DNA of 64,000 nucleotides from Piscicola geometra (GCA_943735955.1 OX030967.1:5435083-5499082), one strand, 5' to 3'. Counted from the stretch's first letter, positions 38,743 to 51,453 are shown. Made by a program: numbers and translations. Notes: generated by a model not told the origin, from the letters alone.

Positions 38743-41700
38743 CTCACCACCATTCCCACCAATAGATCCACCATCATCATCACCACCACTATCTACCTCA
38801 TTATTCTTTTTTCCAACCTCACTCTTCCCTCCTCCCTTCATCTTGATGTCGTTTTGTCGGATGTAGTTGCACAGTCGACTGTTGGTGATTCTCAGCAGGT
38901 TCATCTCCACCTTATGTCCGATTGGGAGGATTTGTGAGAAGATGAAAATACTAATCATTATCATCATCACAACCCTTCTCTCTTCCTCTACCCCTCTCTC
39001 CCTAACCCCTTCTTATCTCTCTACCTTCACCCTCCATCTACCCTCCCCCCCCCCCCCCCTTCCCACAGCACCTCCATCTTCTCGATGACGTCAGATAGTT
39101 GCTCCAGTTGGTGTGCTGATGATAGTGCCTCCAATTGTATGTCAGTAAGCCTGAGGTCTTTGTCGTGCAGTTGTTTCTTCAGGTGGTGTATGCTGAGGCT
39201 GTGAGGATGGTGGATAGATAGATGGATAGGTGGGTGGGTGGATGTGGGGTTGGGGGATGGATGGATAGGTGAGTGGTTGTGGGGGTGGAGGATGGGTGGT
39301 TGTGGGGGTGGGGGATGGATGAATGGTGGTAGAAAAGAATAGTGAAGGAGGGGGAGGGGGTAGTGTGGTAAATTGTAGTAAAGGTATTCTATGAAAGATT
39401 CCAAATAGAAAATGAATATTTAAAATAGTTTATTTTATGGATTTCATAGAAAAAACTTAATAAAAATGGAAAAAATAAATCCAAGACCTGTTTTCATCCA
39501 TCTTCCTCTTATCACTATCATCACCACTAAAGATGGTATCATCATCAGTAGCATCGAAATTATCTCTACATCTTCCGCTTTTGCTACTTCCGGTTGCTAT
39601 GGAAAATCTAGAAGGAGAAACAGGGGTGCTGATGGAAGATGGGTGGTTGCTAGGGGTGGGGGTGGGGGAGAAGAGGGGGCGTTGGTGATGATGATGCTGA
39701 TCGTTCGATTCAATGTCCGAATAGTAATAATGTCTGTCGATGGAGGGTGAGTTTGTTGTTGTTGTTGTTGGGCGTGTTGTCGAAATTGTTGTTGTTGTTG
39801 TTGTTGAGAATTTGAAGGGAAGACTTTTGGAGAATGCTTTTTCCAGAGAGGCTTTTAACTGGAAGAAAAAGGGTTTTCCATTATTTAGTATCAATTGTTG
39901 AAAATTAATTAATTAATTTAAAATGAATAAAATATGAAACATTAAATTTAGTGAAGGTTATGAGAGAATGGTTATGGAATGTTGATTTTGGTTTTTTGTT
40001 CAAATTAACACATATTTAAACCTTTTATTTTTCCAAAAATATAATTTTAAAAAACTCTAAAAACTACCCAATTTTTCTTTTTTTCTTGTCTCTGGGGCAG
40101 TTTTGGGCTGGAGTTTGTTTCGGACTCGCTAGTATCACTATTGTTATTGCTATTATTATCACTATTATTATGACTGTTGTTGTTGTTGTTGAACATGACG
40201 TCATTCTTGTCATTATTGTTGTTATTGTTTTTCGTTGAGAACTTAGTCTTGTTTCTAAGAATAGCATTGTGCTCATCCCCCTCATCATCTTCTTCTTCTT
40301 CTTCATTAATATTCCTATTGTTGCTGTTATTATGATTATTTTCATTGTTTTTTCCATTCATCAAATTATGTTTTTTATTATTCTTTTCGTTTTTATTATT
40401 ATTTTCATTATTTATTTTCAGTTTTTTCTTTAGTACTTCTACTGTCCATCTCAGTTGCATCATGTGAGAGTCCTGATGATGATGGATGGATGCATGGTTG
40501 GATGCATGGATGCATGGATGGATAAATGCATGGATGCATGGATGGATGCATGGATGGATGCATGGTTGGATGCATGGATGCATGCATGGATGGATGCATG
40601 CATGGATGGATGCATGGATGGATGCATGGATGGATGCATGGATGGATGCATGGATGGATGGATGGATGCATGCATGGATGGGTGGATGACCTTGAGCTTG
40701 GATGCTTGGTTGAGGAGGGTGAGTCGATGGTTCATGCTGCTGAGACTCTCTTCGAATGCTGCCACCACTTGCGCCTGTGTGTGTGAGTTGTGTGTGTGCT
40801 TTGTGTGTGTTTTGTATGAGTTTTATGTGTTTTTTGTTTGTTTGTAGGTTTTTTCTGTGTGTTTTATGTGTGTTTAATGTGTTTTGTGTGTTTTTTAGTT
40901 TTATTTTGTTTGTGTTTGTGGTTGAGGTTCTTGATTTGACTGTTTCTATTCATAGTTGCTTGCCGCTCTCCTGAACGCCATGCATTTAATGCAAAACAAA
41001 TTTTTCTAAATTCAGTTTTTCAAAAAATTTCAATACTCAAGTGTAATTATTTTTGACACTATCATCATCATCACTCCCCCCCCCCCTCATTACACTCTCA
41101 TCATCATCACCACCACCACCCCTCCTCATCACATTAGTGTTCAGCTGGTTGGAAAGTGTGATTATTTTTTCTTGTGCCAGCTTCAACTCTTGTCTTAATT
41201 TCTTTATCTATTTTTGGAGAAAAAATTATTTAATATATTTATTTATAATTAATTAACTTATTTTATTAATCATTAATTAACTTTTTTATTGAGCATCTAA
41301 GGAATTATTCTAAATTAAAATGTTTTTGTAGCTCCGAAAAAACACCTCGTGTGTTTGTTTTTCTTCAATCTGGAAAAAATTAATTTCTAGGTTATCAAAG
41401 ATTAAAAAAACCATAATATAAATAGTGAATTTATATTATTATTATTATTTATTTATTAATTAATATTATCTCTATTATACTAGTTACTGTGATGATAATG
41501 ATGGTGACTAACTGATGAGTAGACGGATGAAGATGAGTTGGCCAAGAGAGATAATGTTGGACTGCAGGCTGATGATGATGATGGTGATGATGATGATGAT
41601 AGTGATGATGATGATGATGATTATTATTATTATTATAGTTAATACTATTTTTTTACATTTCAACATTGGGTCTTTTATTCTTCAAACCACCAAGATCGTA

Positions 41701-44253
41701 ATCATAACTTAATCATAAATTATATATCCAGCGCTATACAAATGGGACTAACAATGTTCGGAGGTGGTGTGAAAAGTATAGTGGCAGAGATGTGGGTTCA
41801 ACGGTGTCCGAAGACTTTTGGGTAGACTGAACAGAGGGGGAGCTGTGGTGTTTGTGGAGGTGGTGGTGAGTGATAAAAGATATATTATTCAATTAAAACG
41901 ATTTTATTATGAAATATGGCAATTTTATATTATATTAACTGTTGCTGTGGTAGTCGTTGTCTTTTTGGTTGTTGTGGTTGTAAGTTCTTGTTCTTGGGGC
42001 TGAACTAGAGTATTGACGTCTGAATTGAACATTCAGTTGTTGTTGCTGTTGTTGTTGTTGTTTTTGGGATCTTTGGTGCCTTATTGTGACGTCAGCTTCT
42101 TCGTTATTGAGAGTCTTTGATGACGTGACTGCTTCGTCGTCAGAAACCTTTTGAATCGATTTCGTTTCAGCCGTTTTCATCGAAACATTCGGGACTGGCT
42201 TTTGAGTGTTTCTATTGGTGTTGTTGTTGTTGTGGTTGTTGTGGTTGTGGTTGTTGTGGTTGTTGTTGTTGTGGTTGTTGTAGTTGTTGAAGCTATTGTG
42301 AGAGTTGTGGTTGTCGTAGTTGTTTTTGTTGTTGTTGCTGTTGTTGTTGTACAGACTAAAATTATTATTCTTTTCGTTGCTTTTATCATTGTCATTTTTG
42401 ATGTTGAAGTTACTGCTCTCTTCAGCTGAAGAGTGCTTTTCTTTGTTGTAGAGAAGTCTTGTGAAGTAGGATGAAGCTGAGGATGAGAGGAGAGGGAGGG
42501 TGGATGGGGAGGATTGGGTGGTGCGTGGGATGGTGGAGAAGATGGTGTAATGGTTGGTGCTGCTGATGGTGTTGTTGAGGATTTTTTTGTGGTTGTGTTG
42601 TTGTTTGTGATCTAGAGACAGTTGTTTCTTTGATTCGATCGTCTCCAGTAACTTTTTCCCAAATGATTTTTTCAGTTTTACGATATCATCATCGTCAGCA
42701 GCATCATCTTCTTCCTCTTCTCTCTCTTTTTCCTCCTCCTCCTCTTCTTCCTCTTTCGTCCATCCATCTTGCAGGATTGTTGGACTCATTTCGTCAAGAC
42801 TTGTTTCAAAGTTCAACTCAAAGTTTGAACTGAAGTCGGGAGTGGGCTTGAGGGTAGGTGGAAGGGCGGGTGGATGGGCGGGTGGATGGGCGGGTGTTTT
42901 TGATGGGATGAAATGGTTGGATGAGCTGGTGGATGGATGGTTGGGTGGATGGTTAGGTAGATTTTTAGCTAAATGGTTTGGTGATTTCGCTGGTAGACCT
43001 AAGGCTTTGCCATTCCCACTCAATCCCAATCTATCCACAAATCCATTGCGTTGTCGCATTGGCCCGGAGATAGATGGGAGGTTTGGAAAGTCGGAAAAGT
43101 CCGGGTTATGGGATTTCAGAGAGTTGTAGTAATCGTATGGAAAAAGATTGGTCGAGAGAGGTAGAAGGTGGTGGAGGCTCCCATAAGGGTATGCAAAATC
43201 ATGATTGAGACCAAATTGGGGATTGTGCTCAAGGTTGTGGTCAAGGTTGTGGTCAAGGTTGTGGTCAAGGTTGGTGTCAGGGTTGGAAGATGGGCTAAAA
43301 GGGGAGTTGGAGAGATGAAGGGGGCTGGAATGGTTGAAGTTTTGGTTCTCATAATCATGGAAATCCCCGCCACCGATTTCTCGCACACTCTGTTCAATGC
43401 TTCTGAGACCTTCGGCCAGTCTTTCTTCGAGCCTCTGAGCGTACTTTGCGGCACCTCCCTCGCTCATGTAGCCACAACTGCTCTCCTGCCTGCCCACCGG
43501 GAAAAGCACCTCCCGGTCCGATGAACACCCCACATCGCTGAGTGAATCGACCGGGGTTGAGGCGGTTGCAAGCGATGAGGATGGATGGCGGTGGAATGGA
43601 TGGATGTGGGTGGATGGAAGGGAGTAGGGATGACGAGGGATTGTTGGGTAGTTTACTGGAGATTTTGTGTTTGAGTTGAGATCTTTTGACGGTGCTGCTG
43701 ATGATGATGTTGATGATGCTGATGATGATGATGCTGATGATGATGAGGGTGCTTTGAAAGATAACGGCGATTTAATCGTGGTGGCCTGGTTCTTTCTACT
43801 CACCACCTTATTCGAATCTTCCCCACCACCACCACCACCATTCTCCCCTCCCTCCATCGCCCATTTGGAAGCCCCTCCCTTCTTGACTTTGCTCGGCTGA
43901 GACGAATATTGGTTCGAATCTGAAACATTCCCGAAGAATCGTTTCAAAAAGGCCAGCTCGTGCAGATCCTTGGTGTGGTGCGAGGGTCTGGAGAGGCGGG
44001 AGAGTCTGCGCAGATGGGCAAAGGACGCATCGACAGGGGTGGCTTCGTCGTTGGTGGTGGGGGTGGTCGTGAAGCCGTCTAGTGGCTTGATGGGGTGGTG
44101 TGAGGGTGACTGCGGTGGTTTTGAAGGGTGGTTTGGTGCGGTGTGTTTTGGGAGGAAGTGTAGGTAGGAGACTGGTTTGTGGTGCTTGTGGGAGGAGTGG
44201 TGGTGGTGGGGGGAATGATGGTGGTGGGTGTCACTTTCTTTTTTTGTTTCCAT
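38743..44253 (-). CDS. NAV: Neuron navigator (NAV/unc-53/sickie) homologue without AAA+ module, 1206 codons visible
   Basis: Nine exons: 41940-44253, 41513-41568, 41346-41369, 41133-41207, 40691-40774, 40068-40472, 39488-39858, 39072-39192, 38743-38910; phases agree. Exon 1 has a stop upstream of its ATG and holds the NAV-type motif [20 protein letters not shown]. Later blocks follow NAV order: [54 protein letters not shown] joined to [35 protein letters not shown] and [20 protein letters not shown] proteins bind microtubule plus ends and steer neurite and cell migration. The final exon ends at a good donor (GAG|GTAACA) but no NAV ATPase exon lies before LRRFIP. An in-frame TGA at 38713-38715 would end the protein if that donor is unused. 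Asn, His and Gln runs are unusually long. The N-terminal CH domain was not found upstream. Confidence 0.88.
40485..40690. repeat. GGATGCATGGAT repeat in a NAV intron
   Basis: Imperfect GGATGCATGGAT array between NAV exons 40691-40774 and 40068-40472. It resembles the CATCCATG array at 17020-17592. Confidence 0.93.
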
Positions 44254-44517
44254 GTTTTTTTTATTCTTTCATTTTTCCGTTTTGAAGTTTTTATTGAAAA
44301 ACTCGATTAACAATTGTTAGTCGTAATTTATCTATTTTTTTATAGTATAATATAATTCAACTTCCTTTTAAATTTTTATTTTATCCATTATTTTACATTT
44401 TCCTATTTTTCTTTTACAATTTTATATATATTCTTTTGATGTAAATTTTCTCCAACACACATCACCAGGTTCCATTGATCTGTACATACCAACCTATAAA
44501 CACTGTTTTCTTATACC

Positions 44518-44565
<48 letters not shown>

Positions 44566-44583
44566 TACACACACACATACATA

Positions 44584-44659
<76 letters not shown>

Positions 44660-44692
44660 TACACACACACATACATACAAACACATATTTAC
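44518..44692. repeat. (AC)n microsatellite
   Basis: AC repeat with ACATACATAC interruptions repeated at both ends. Confidence 0.97.
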
Positions 44693-46783
44693 AGATACAA
44701 AGATACATATGGACACAAAAATACATTCTTACATATAAATATAAACACATAGATAGATGAAAAATCAAAAACATACATACGCATACATCTAAACATAGGC
44801 AAACATACAAAATGGCATGCGTTATGTACGCACATTCTGTACACTTAGTGTACGCATGCTACATGCACAAAAATAGAGTTTTTAGAGTTTTTTTGCTTTC
44901 TTATTTTTTCTTGCAAATTAGTTTTTATTTTCATCGTTAAATATTGATGCAAATGGCTCCTACTCACTCATCACACTTCAAAATAACAAAGACAACCACA
45001 GGGGACCAAGCATACACACAAACATACACACACACACACACACACACACAAGGCTGCTCTTGACCCAGATAGTTTCGACCAACCAAAGGCCTGCAAATGT
45101 CACCAGGCATCTTCACATCTTGAAGGCTTTGTGCATTTTATTCTTGAATCTTAAATTATCGAGAAATAATCATAAAATATTATAATAGATGGTTTGGTTA
45201 GTTATTTATTTGGAAAAAACTTATATAAGAAGTTTTTAATAAAAATTAAAATTTTTAGAAAATTAATTTAATCATTTTTTGAGAAAACTTATTTTGCGAT
45301 AAGGAGTAAAAAATAAAGTTGTAAAATCTTGATCGCCAGATGGCTGGAAAATATCTTTTAGCTATACAAAAATCGATTTTTTTGGAAAATGTTTTTTAAA
45401 ATTAAGATTTTTCAAAGATTAATTTTCAAAAGCCTGTTGAAACAATAAGAGTTCTCTTTTTTAAAGAAAAAAATAGTTGAATCCTAAAAAATTTATTGCT
45501 TTTTTTGCCAAAACTTTACCATCAAAAATCTTCATCTACAGGCATCTTCACTAAAAAGGGTATAAATATAACATTTCAAAACAATTTTTCAAATTTCAAA
45601 ACAAAATATTTTAAAATATTTGTACGAATCTACCCAACACCCAGAATTGTCTACAAATTTGCATAGAAATGTGATGGACCAATGGGAAGGGATGTATCAA
45701 TTTCATCAACCAATAACCTTCTTCCTACCATTTATCAAGTAGAGATGCTCTATAATGAGATCGTTTGCTTTTGTCGAAATTTCCTTAATTTGCGCCTTTA
45801 ATGTGGCAAAAAACTCGAAAGTTTTTGCCAAAATTGTTTGATTATTCACAAGAAACAAGAATTTGTGTTTTTTTGGACGGATTATGCAATATTCGGCAAG
45901 AGTGGCTAGATTTTCCGATGCTGAAGTAAACAAAGGAATCAACGCTCTAGGAAAGGCCCAGACATCGCCAAAAAGGAAGCTGAAATAGACTGACTTCGAC
46001 GCAGTTCCAACACCAAAGTTTACTTTTTCTATTTTTCACTCATTTTAGGATGAGATGTTTCTAATTTCAAAATAGGAAGCAAGTTATAGGCGATTGTCTA
46101 CAACCATCTCACACACACACACATACAATGTGACATACATACATTCATACTACGAGAATATATGTCTAAAAAATATATCTAAAACATTAGAAACACACAT
46201 AAGTTGTCGATGTGCATACACTAGTAGTAGTGGTTATTTAGCTCATAGCTGTTTACTTTTTACTACACGTGATCTAGCGTGGGTCTATAGTGGTGTGTGA
46301 TTGGCTGCTGTATGTGGTTTTACTAACTGCTATTGGGCTTCATTTAGTTTGTACGCTTTTTGGCGCCTACTTTTGTAGATTTTCAAAATATTGGAATACT
46401 TGATGTGATTATTTGTACACCGAATTGCATCTATCAATTAAATGAACTTCAAACGTTTACGTCTAATAATTTAATTAACTAATTAATTCTGCAGTTCCTT
46501 TTGAAGTTGCAATGGATTTTTGGATTTCCAGTCAGTAATGGCGTGGGTTCTTGGTGTGAAAGACATGGGTAGTGAGATGTGGACAGTGATATGCGTCTTA
46601 CTACTCTGTTTTTCCACACTACAACACCCCATTAATTCGCAGCATCGATTCTTTCTTCCGTAACAATCAAGTCAAATATAATGACCTAAATCTCTAGTAT
46701 TAATAATTAATTAACATCAAATAATTAATTGATAGTGTTTAATAATATTAAATATTCCAAAAGTATTCAAGTGTAAGATGAAT

Positions 46784-47312
46784 TTAATCTAGACAAGTTT
46801 TCAGCTCACATTTTTTGCAAATAATTAAAATGATAAAATTTAGATAAATTTTTTTTGAAACTTTATTCTCTTCCTCAGCCAAGACCCCTACAGCACCAGT
46901 CTGGTCCAGGTGGTTGTGATGCAAGTAGTGCTTGAAGCCATGTATCACAGCCTTGCTTGGATCAAACTGTTGCTGATGATAATGATAATGGGGATGCTGA
47001 TTATGATTACTGAAAGTATGTCCATCATAGTTACCTGTAACATGCAACAAGTAGTGTTAAAATGTAGGACTTGCCACAGAAGAACTGGTGGGATTGATAG
47101 AAACTTTTTGGATTCTGTGTCAACATCATCATCATCATTACATTCCTATCATCATCATTACATCCCTATCATCATCATCATTAAATTCCCATCATCATCA
47201 TCATTACATCTCTATCATCATCATCATGCAAAGAACATCATAACTAGGAGTTTCTATCAGTAAAACACACTATAGTTCTCCCACCCATGCGTACACACTG
47301 ACACACATACGT
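46784..47312 (-). CDS. Possible hypothetical gene fragment (two exons)
   Basis: Two minus-strand pieces can be joined in phase 2. One ends at a strong donor at 47312 (CTTAC|GTATGT) and reads FRSDISPTTLLAPTTL. The other begins at 47009 after TACTTTCAG, reads QQQFDPSKAVIHGFKHYL and HHNHLDQTGAVGVLAEEE, and can run to the stop at 46784-46786. The second piece has a partial duplicate at about 47725-47830. I do not recognise the protein, and neither start nor end is defined. It could be a real gene, a pseudogene or chance. Confidence 0.25.
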
Positions 47313-49469
47313 AAGGGTTGTTGGTGCCAGTAAGGTGGTTGGTGAGATGTCACTTCTAAACATATCACAGCTGCTTTGACTGGCATTGACCTTCCTCTTC
47401 TTCTTCATCATCATCTTATTCTTTTTTGTCATCATAATCATCTCGATCATCATCTCCATCTTCATCACCACACATCCTTGTAAAGTGATGAGTGCATTGA
47501 GGCATACTTGATTGCATTCGTGTTTCCTTGATTTGATTTCAATTGATTTACTATTGGTTTAACTAATCGAAAAATTAACTCATTCAAATCAATTTTAATA
47601 ATTTTTAAATCATTGTATTATCCTTGAAATTTCTCTCATGATAATCATACTATCATCATCATGAGCACCAAACAACCACCATTTATTGTACCATCATCAT
47701 CCACCTCAAATCTGGGATGGCACAGCAAAGTGGTTGTGATGCATGTAGTAACCTAGTAACGGTTGCTAAGGCGACGTCGTTGTCATGGTAACCTACAAGA
47801 CATTGTATCACAGCCTGCTTTTGTTGAGCCCTAACAGAGTTTACAGTAACAATAGAAAAGGGACGTGCTGTTAGTTTTTATGATTTGAATTGATTAAATG
47901 CGCGCTATATAATTAATTTGCTGAAGTTTATAGTTTAAAATTCATTTTGAAATTTTTTACAATTATAAATATTTATGTTTAATGGCTAGTTGTTTTTTTT
48001 GAATTTAAGCAAAATTCTTGTGCTGGATGGTTTCGAAAATAAACTGCAAAACGTTTCAGACACTTTATTTCTTATGAATGACACATAAAAAGTGGAAAAA
48101 TATTATTTTACATTTATTAATGTAAAATAGAACGCATCAAAATTAACATGGATGCCATTCCAAAGAAATAGTCTCAGTCGGTAAGTTCTGGTGACAAAAG
48201 TAATGATAATAAATAAGCTAAAATGAGTGGCCATTACATTTAAGCAAGGGAGCAAGAGAGGCTGTCATAGCACCTTGAACATTGAAGGAATTAACCATCA
48301 GAGCTGTGCCGAAAATTCGCCCAGAAGCCGTATGGTGGAAATAATATATTCTATTTTTGTCAAAGCACTTAGTGTGGTCTGGCCGAATAATTAGACGAAA
48401 AGTGATAATATTGCATTCGTTCAAACCCAAAAGAAGGCCCCAAAGATGGATTTTATCATATTTTAACGCTGAGTAAAGTTATTATTATAATCATTATTTT
48501 TATTATTATTATTCATAACGAAGTAGACTAGGTATTTCGGCTTTACGGCACTCAAATAAGACTCATATTGTACTCCATTGTAATTGTTTGAGCACAAAAT
48601 ATCACTTTAAATTTAAAGATGGCTGCTGCCATCGATCAAAATTAAAAGTTGACCGGTAACTTTTATAAGTTTGAAAAAAATTAACTGAATAACGGTTAAC
48701 GAAGATAAAGATTTGGTTAACGGGTTCAAGGTTAAAGAAGTTAACCGTTTGATTAACTGTGGAACATTTGGTTTTATCAAATTTTAACATTTTTTATCGC
48801 ATTTAAGTGGGTTGGTTTAGTTTAGAAGTACATCTCCTGAAGTAACTGATCTCCTACAGAGTTTAATGCTTTCCATGAAAATATCGTTTAAAATATTTCA
48901 GCCTCTCTTTGGATCTGTAGTTTTATTTTTCCAAAGTTCCAACCTTGCCTTCAACTGAAAGATGATGAAGTCTCTCAAAAACAGGGATGAAATTATTGGT
49001 TTTCAGGTTAATAACCATCAAAAAGTTTATTTTAATTTAAGAACATACTTCAAAATTGTAAATAGAATAAAATATGCTCTTCTACAAATAAAAAATGCAA
49101 TTGGGAACGACGACACTACTACCCCTTAACTACGATAAATCAGTTAACCCACTATTTATTGTGTATACGGTATTATACAGTACTGTACTGTGTGGGACAG
49201 CGCGTGTATTTCCCATCTATTATTGAATTAAAGATTCCCAAACTGACGTCTTGTATTAATTGAAAGTTGACATTTTAGAAATCAGTTGTCTAGCTTTGAA
49301 ATGTCTGAGAATTAACTATCTATGTTTCTGGTTATTGAAAATGGCCCGTTATCGTGTCATTAAATGTAATTTTTTAAATAATAACCGTAATAAGAAATTA
49401 AATTTATTTTTATTAAATTTTTCATTATAGACTGAATTAAAATGATACTAAATTAGTTATGTTATTTTG

Positions 49470-49830
49470 ATAACCACCACCCTGCCACCACCACCACTAC
49501 CACCACCACACTGCAACTACCACCACACTTTCACCCCAACATACACCATCATTGCAAGAAATATCAACATCACACTAACAAAACATTCACCACTACCATC
49601 ATCATTGCAACTCCCACCACCCCCACCAAAATTAAAACCACCTATACCATCACCATTGCAACTACCACCACCTTCACCAAAATTAAAACCACCTATACCA
49701 TCACCATTGCAACTACCACCACCTTCACCTCTGCCATCGCCACGAAAACTACAACCACCACCACCGCTACCACCACCACCACTACCACCACTACCACCAC
49801 CACCGCTACCACAACCACTACCATTTAAAC
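49470..49830. repeat. ACC/ACT-rich simple sequence
   Basis: Degenerate (ACC)n with a roughly 60-base duplicated block (AAAATTAAAACCACCTATAC near 49626 and 49678). Confidence 0.85.
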
Positions 49831-49996
49831 TAAAATATTATTTCAAAAACCCATAAACACACATATTCAATCAAAAGTGACATATTTGATGCAGTAACTG
49901 AAACGGCTTCATAGAGAACCCGTGTCAGTATTAGCGTCAGTGGCAGAAACTGTTGAATGGTGTATTAAGTGATGCTGAATATTATTAATGGAATAG

Positions 49997-50004
49997 TATA
50001 TAAG
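49997..50004 (+). promoter_or_regulatory. TATA box of the homeobox gene
   Basis: TATATAAG followed about 30-40 bases later by an initiator-like TTTCAGTTTC. This predicts a 5' UTR of about 135 bases before the ATG at 50172. Confidence 0.6.
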
Positions 50005-50171
50005 TAGTGAGTGGGACTGGGGTTTAAGTTATTTCAGTTTCAATCCTAAAAAATTCTGTTCGCAGGCTTTAGGTGAAACAGTTATTCAAGTGAATTTTGT
50101 GTCACAAATCTGAACTTATATTTTTCTAAAGGTTATTTAGGTAAAAAAGAATTTTTAAAGTTAGTTTTAAA

Positions 50172-51020
50172 ATGAAGTTTGAAAACGAATCTGCCGAGAA
50201 CACCAAGAGAGTAGACTTGAAGAGGCCATGGGAGAGCGGAGATGATGCCGAAAATATTACACGTTCCAAACGTATGAAATTTTATCGACCCTGGGAGCCA
50301 AGCATCAAAATATCTTCAACAACATCTTCAACAACATCTTCAACAACATCTTCAACAACATCTTCAACAACATCTTCAACAACATCTTCAACAACATCTT
50401 CAACAACATCTTCAACACCATATTCAACAACATCTTCCACAACATCTTCAACACCATATTCAGCAACTTTTTCACAATTTAAACAGTCTCCAACAACAAC
50501 CACTAGTACACACCAGTACGAAATGTTCAACTTTGTACAGAATATGCCTTCTTTATACAGTTATATCACAAGAAACACTTCCTCGAATACCAGAACGACA
50601 GAATTCCTCAGTTCAACTCCCGCCAATCCCCAACGAGCGGACGTTTTAACCAGCACACCCATACAAATCACCAAAAAACTCGACGCAAATCGACTTCAAT
50701 TCTTGCCTTCAATTCTCCAGCTACAACAAGCCCCTCTCAACTTCGAAGACAGCGGTATAAGTGTTGATCAAGCTTGCGGTGTATCGACTAAAAAAAGAAA
50801 AAACATTTTATATTCTCCAAAAGTAACTGAAAATCTTGAAGACTGGTACCAACGCAACCTGAGAGATCCTTACCTGGCCAGAGAAGATCTGGAAAGACTG
50901 AACAAGTCTTGTGGCTTGGATGAAAAACAGATCCGAAAATGGCTTTCGAACCGAAGACACCGCGATAAAAATACACTGTTTTTCAATAAATTGAAACATC
51001 CCTCTAGTAGAAAGAAGTAG
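50172..51020 (+). CDS. Intronless divergent TALE-type homeobox protein (282 aa), SPILE-like
   Basis: A single exon from the ATG at 50172 to the TAG at 51018-51020, with its own TATA box and polyadenylation signal. The homeodomain is at about residues 207-269, starting KKRKNILYSPKVTENLEDWY. Recognition helix QIRKWLSNRRHRDK keeps W48, N51, R53 and R55. Between helices 1 and 2 the sequence NLRDPYLA is three residues longer than in typical homeodomains and carries the PY of the TALE loop, so I place it in the TALE superclass. Position 50 is Ser, not the usual Ile/Asn/Ala, and no MEIS, PBC, IRO or TGIF companion domain is visible. An N-terminal Thr/Ser run of 12-base ACATCTTCAACA units covers about residues 45-95. 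Nuclear transcription factor. An intronless divergent TALE gene fits the spiralian-specific SPILE family expressed at cleavage; that assignment is inference. Confidence 0.85.
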   Translation: MKFENESAENTKRVDLKRPWESGDDAENITRSKRMKFYRPWEPSIKISSTTSSTTSSTTSSTTSSTTSSTTSSTTSSTTSSTPYSTTSSTTSSTPYSATFSQFKQSPTTTTSTHQYEMFNFVQNMPSLYSYITRNTSSNTRTTEFLSSTPANPQRADVLTSTPIQITKKLDANRLQFLPSILQLQQAPLNFEDSGISVDQACGVSTKKRKNILYSPKVTENLEDWYQRNLRDPYLAREDLERLNKSCGLDEKQIRKWLSNRRHRDKNTLFFNKLKHPSSRKK

Positions 51021-51165
51021 ACAGACGATGTTGGAATATTAAAGTACTTAATTCTGTTAAATGTTTCTTTTCAAGTATCACCAATCAAATTTTTTATAAT
51101 TTAACTGTTAAACTGTTAATCTATTTGTAAATTTTTATGTTGTATTTTTATTGAAATTATCAAAA

Positions 51166-51171
51166 AATAAA
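51166..51171 (+). terminator. Polyadenylation signal AATAAA of the homeobox gene
   Basis: AATAAA about 146 bases after the stop codon and 283 bases before the snurportin ATG. Confidence 0.6.
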
Positions 51172-51453
51172 ATATTTTTGTACAAAATACGGCTGCTCAT
51201 TATTTTAATAGCTTAAGTTACAGTTTAAAACTTAAACTAAAAACTTTAAAGAGAAACGTTCATCTAACGTTAAAATGTCGGGACAATTTTTGTCCAAATG
51301 TCATCGATTTTAGCATTAATTTAATTTTAATTTATTGATTTATTTTAAAGTTGACAAAAAAATTGAAAAAACTCACAATTGTTTTAAAACTGAGATCAAA
51401 AGCCATTTTTATAATTCATAAAAAAGTATTTTAAAGAAATTTATCAAAAAAGA

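Larger units (their letters stand above)
44254..49996. other. Large intergenic region with microsatellites and unassigned open frames
   Basis: Contains (AC)n at 44518-44692 and about 45013-45050, CATCAT runs at 47120-47230, and an ACC-rich tract at 49470-49830. A minus-strand open frame at 45706-46028 (LFGDVWAFPRALIPLF, FEFFATLKAQIKEIS) has natural-looking composition but no clear ATG, and I do not recognise it. A 70-codon minus frame at 48218-48430 is likewise unassigned. The stretch 48640-48790 is dense in GTTAAC motifs and may be an old repeat. Confidence 0.5.

Noticed and set aside
48640..48790. MITE with GTTAAC motifs
   Set aside because: Many GTTAAC/GGTTAAC words but I could not define terminal inverted repeats or target duplications.
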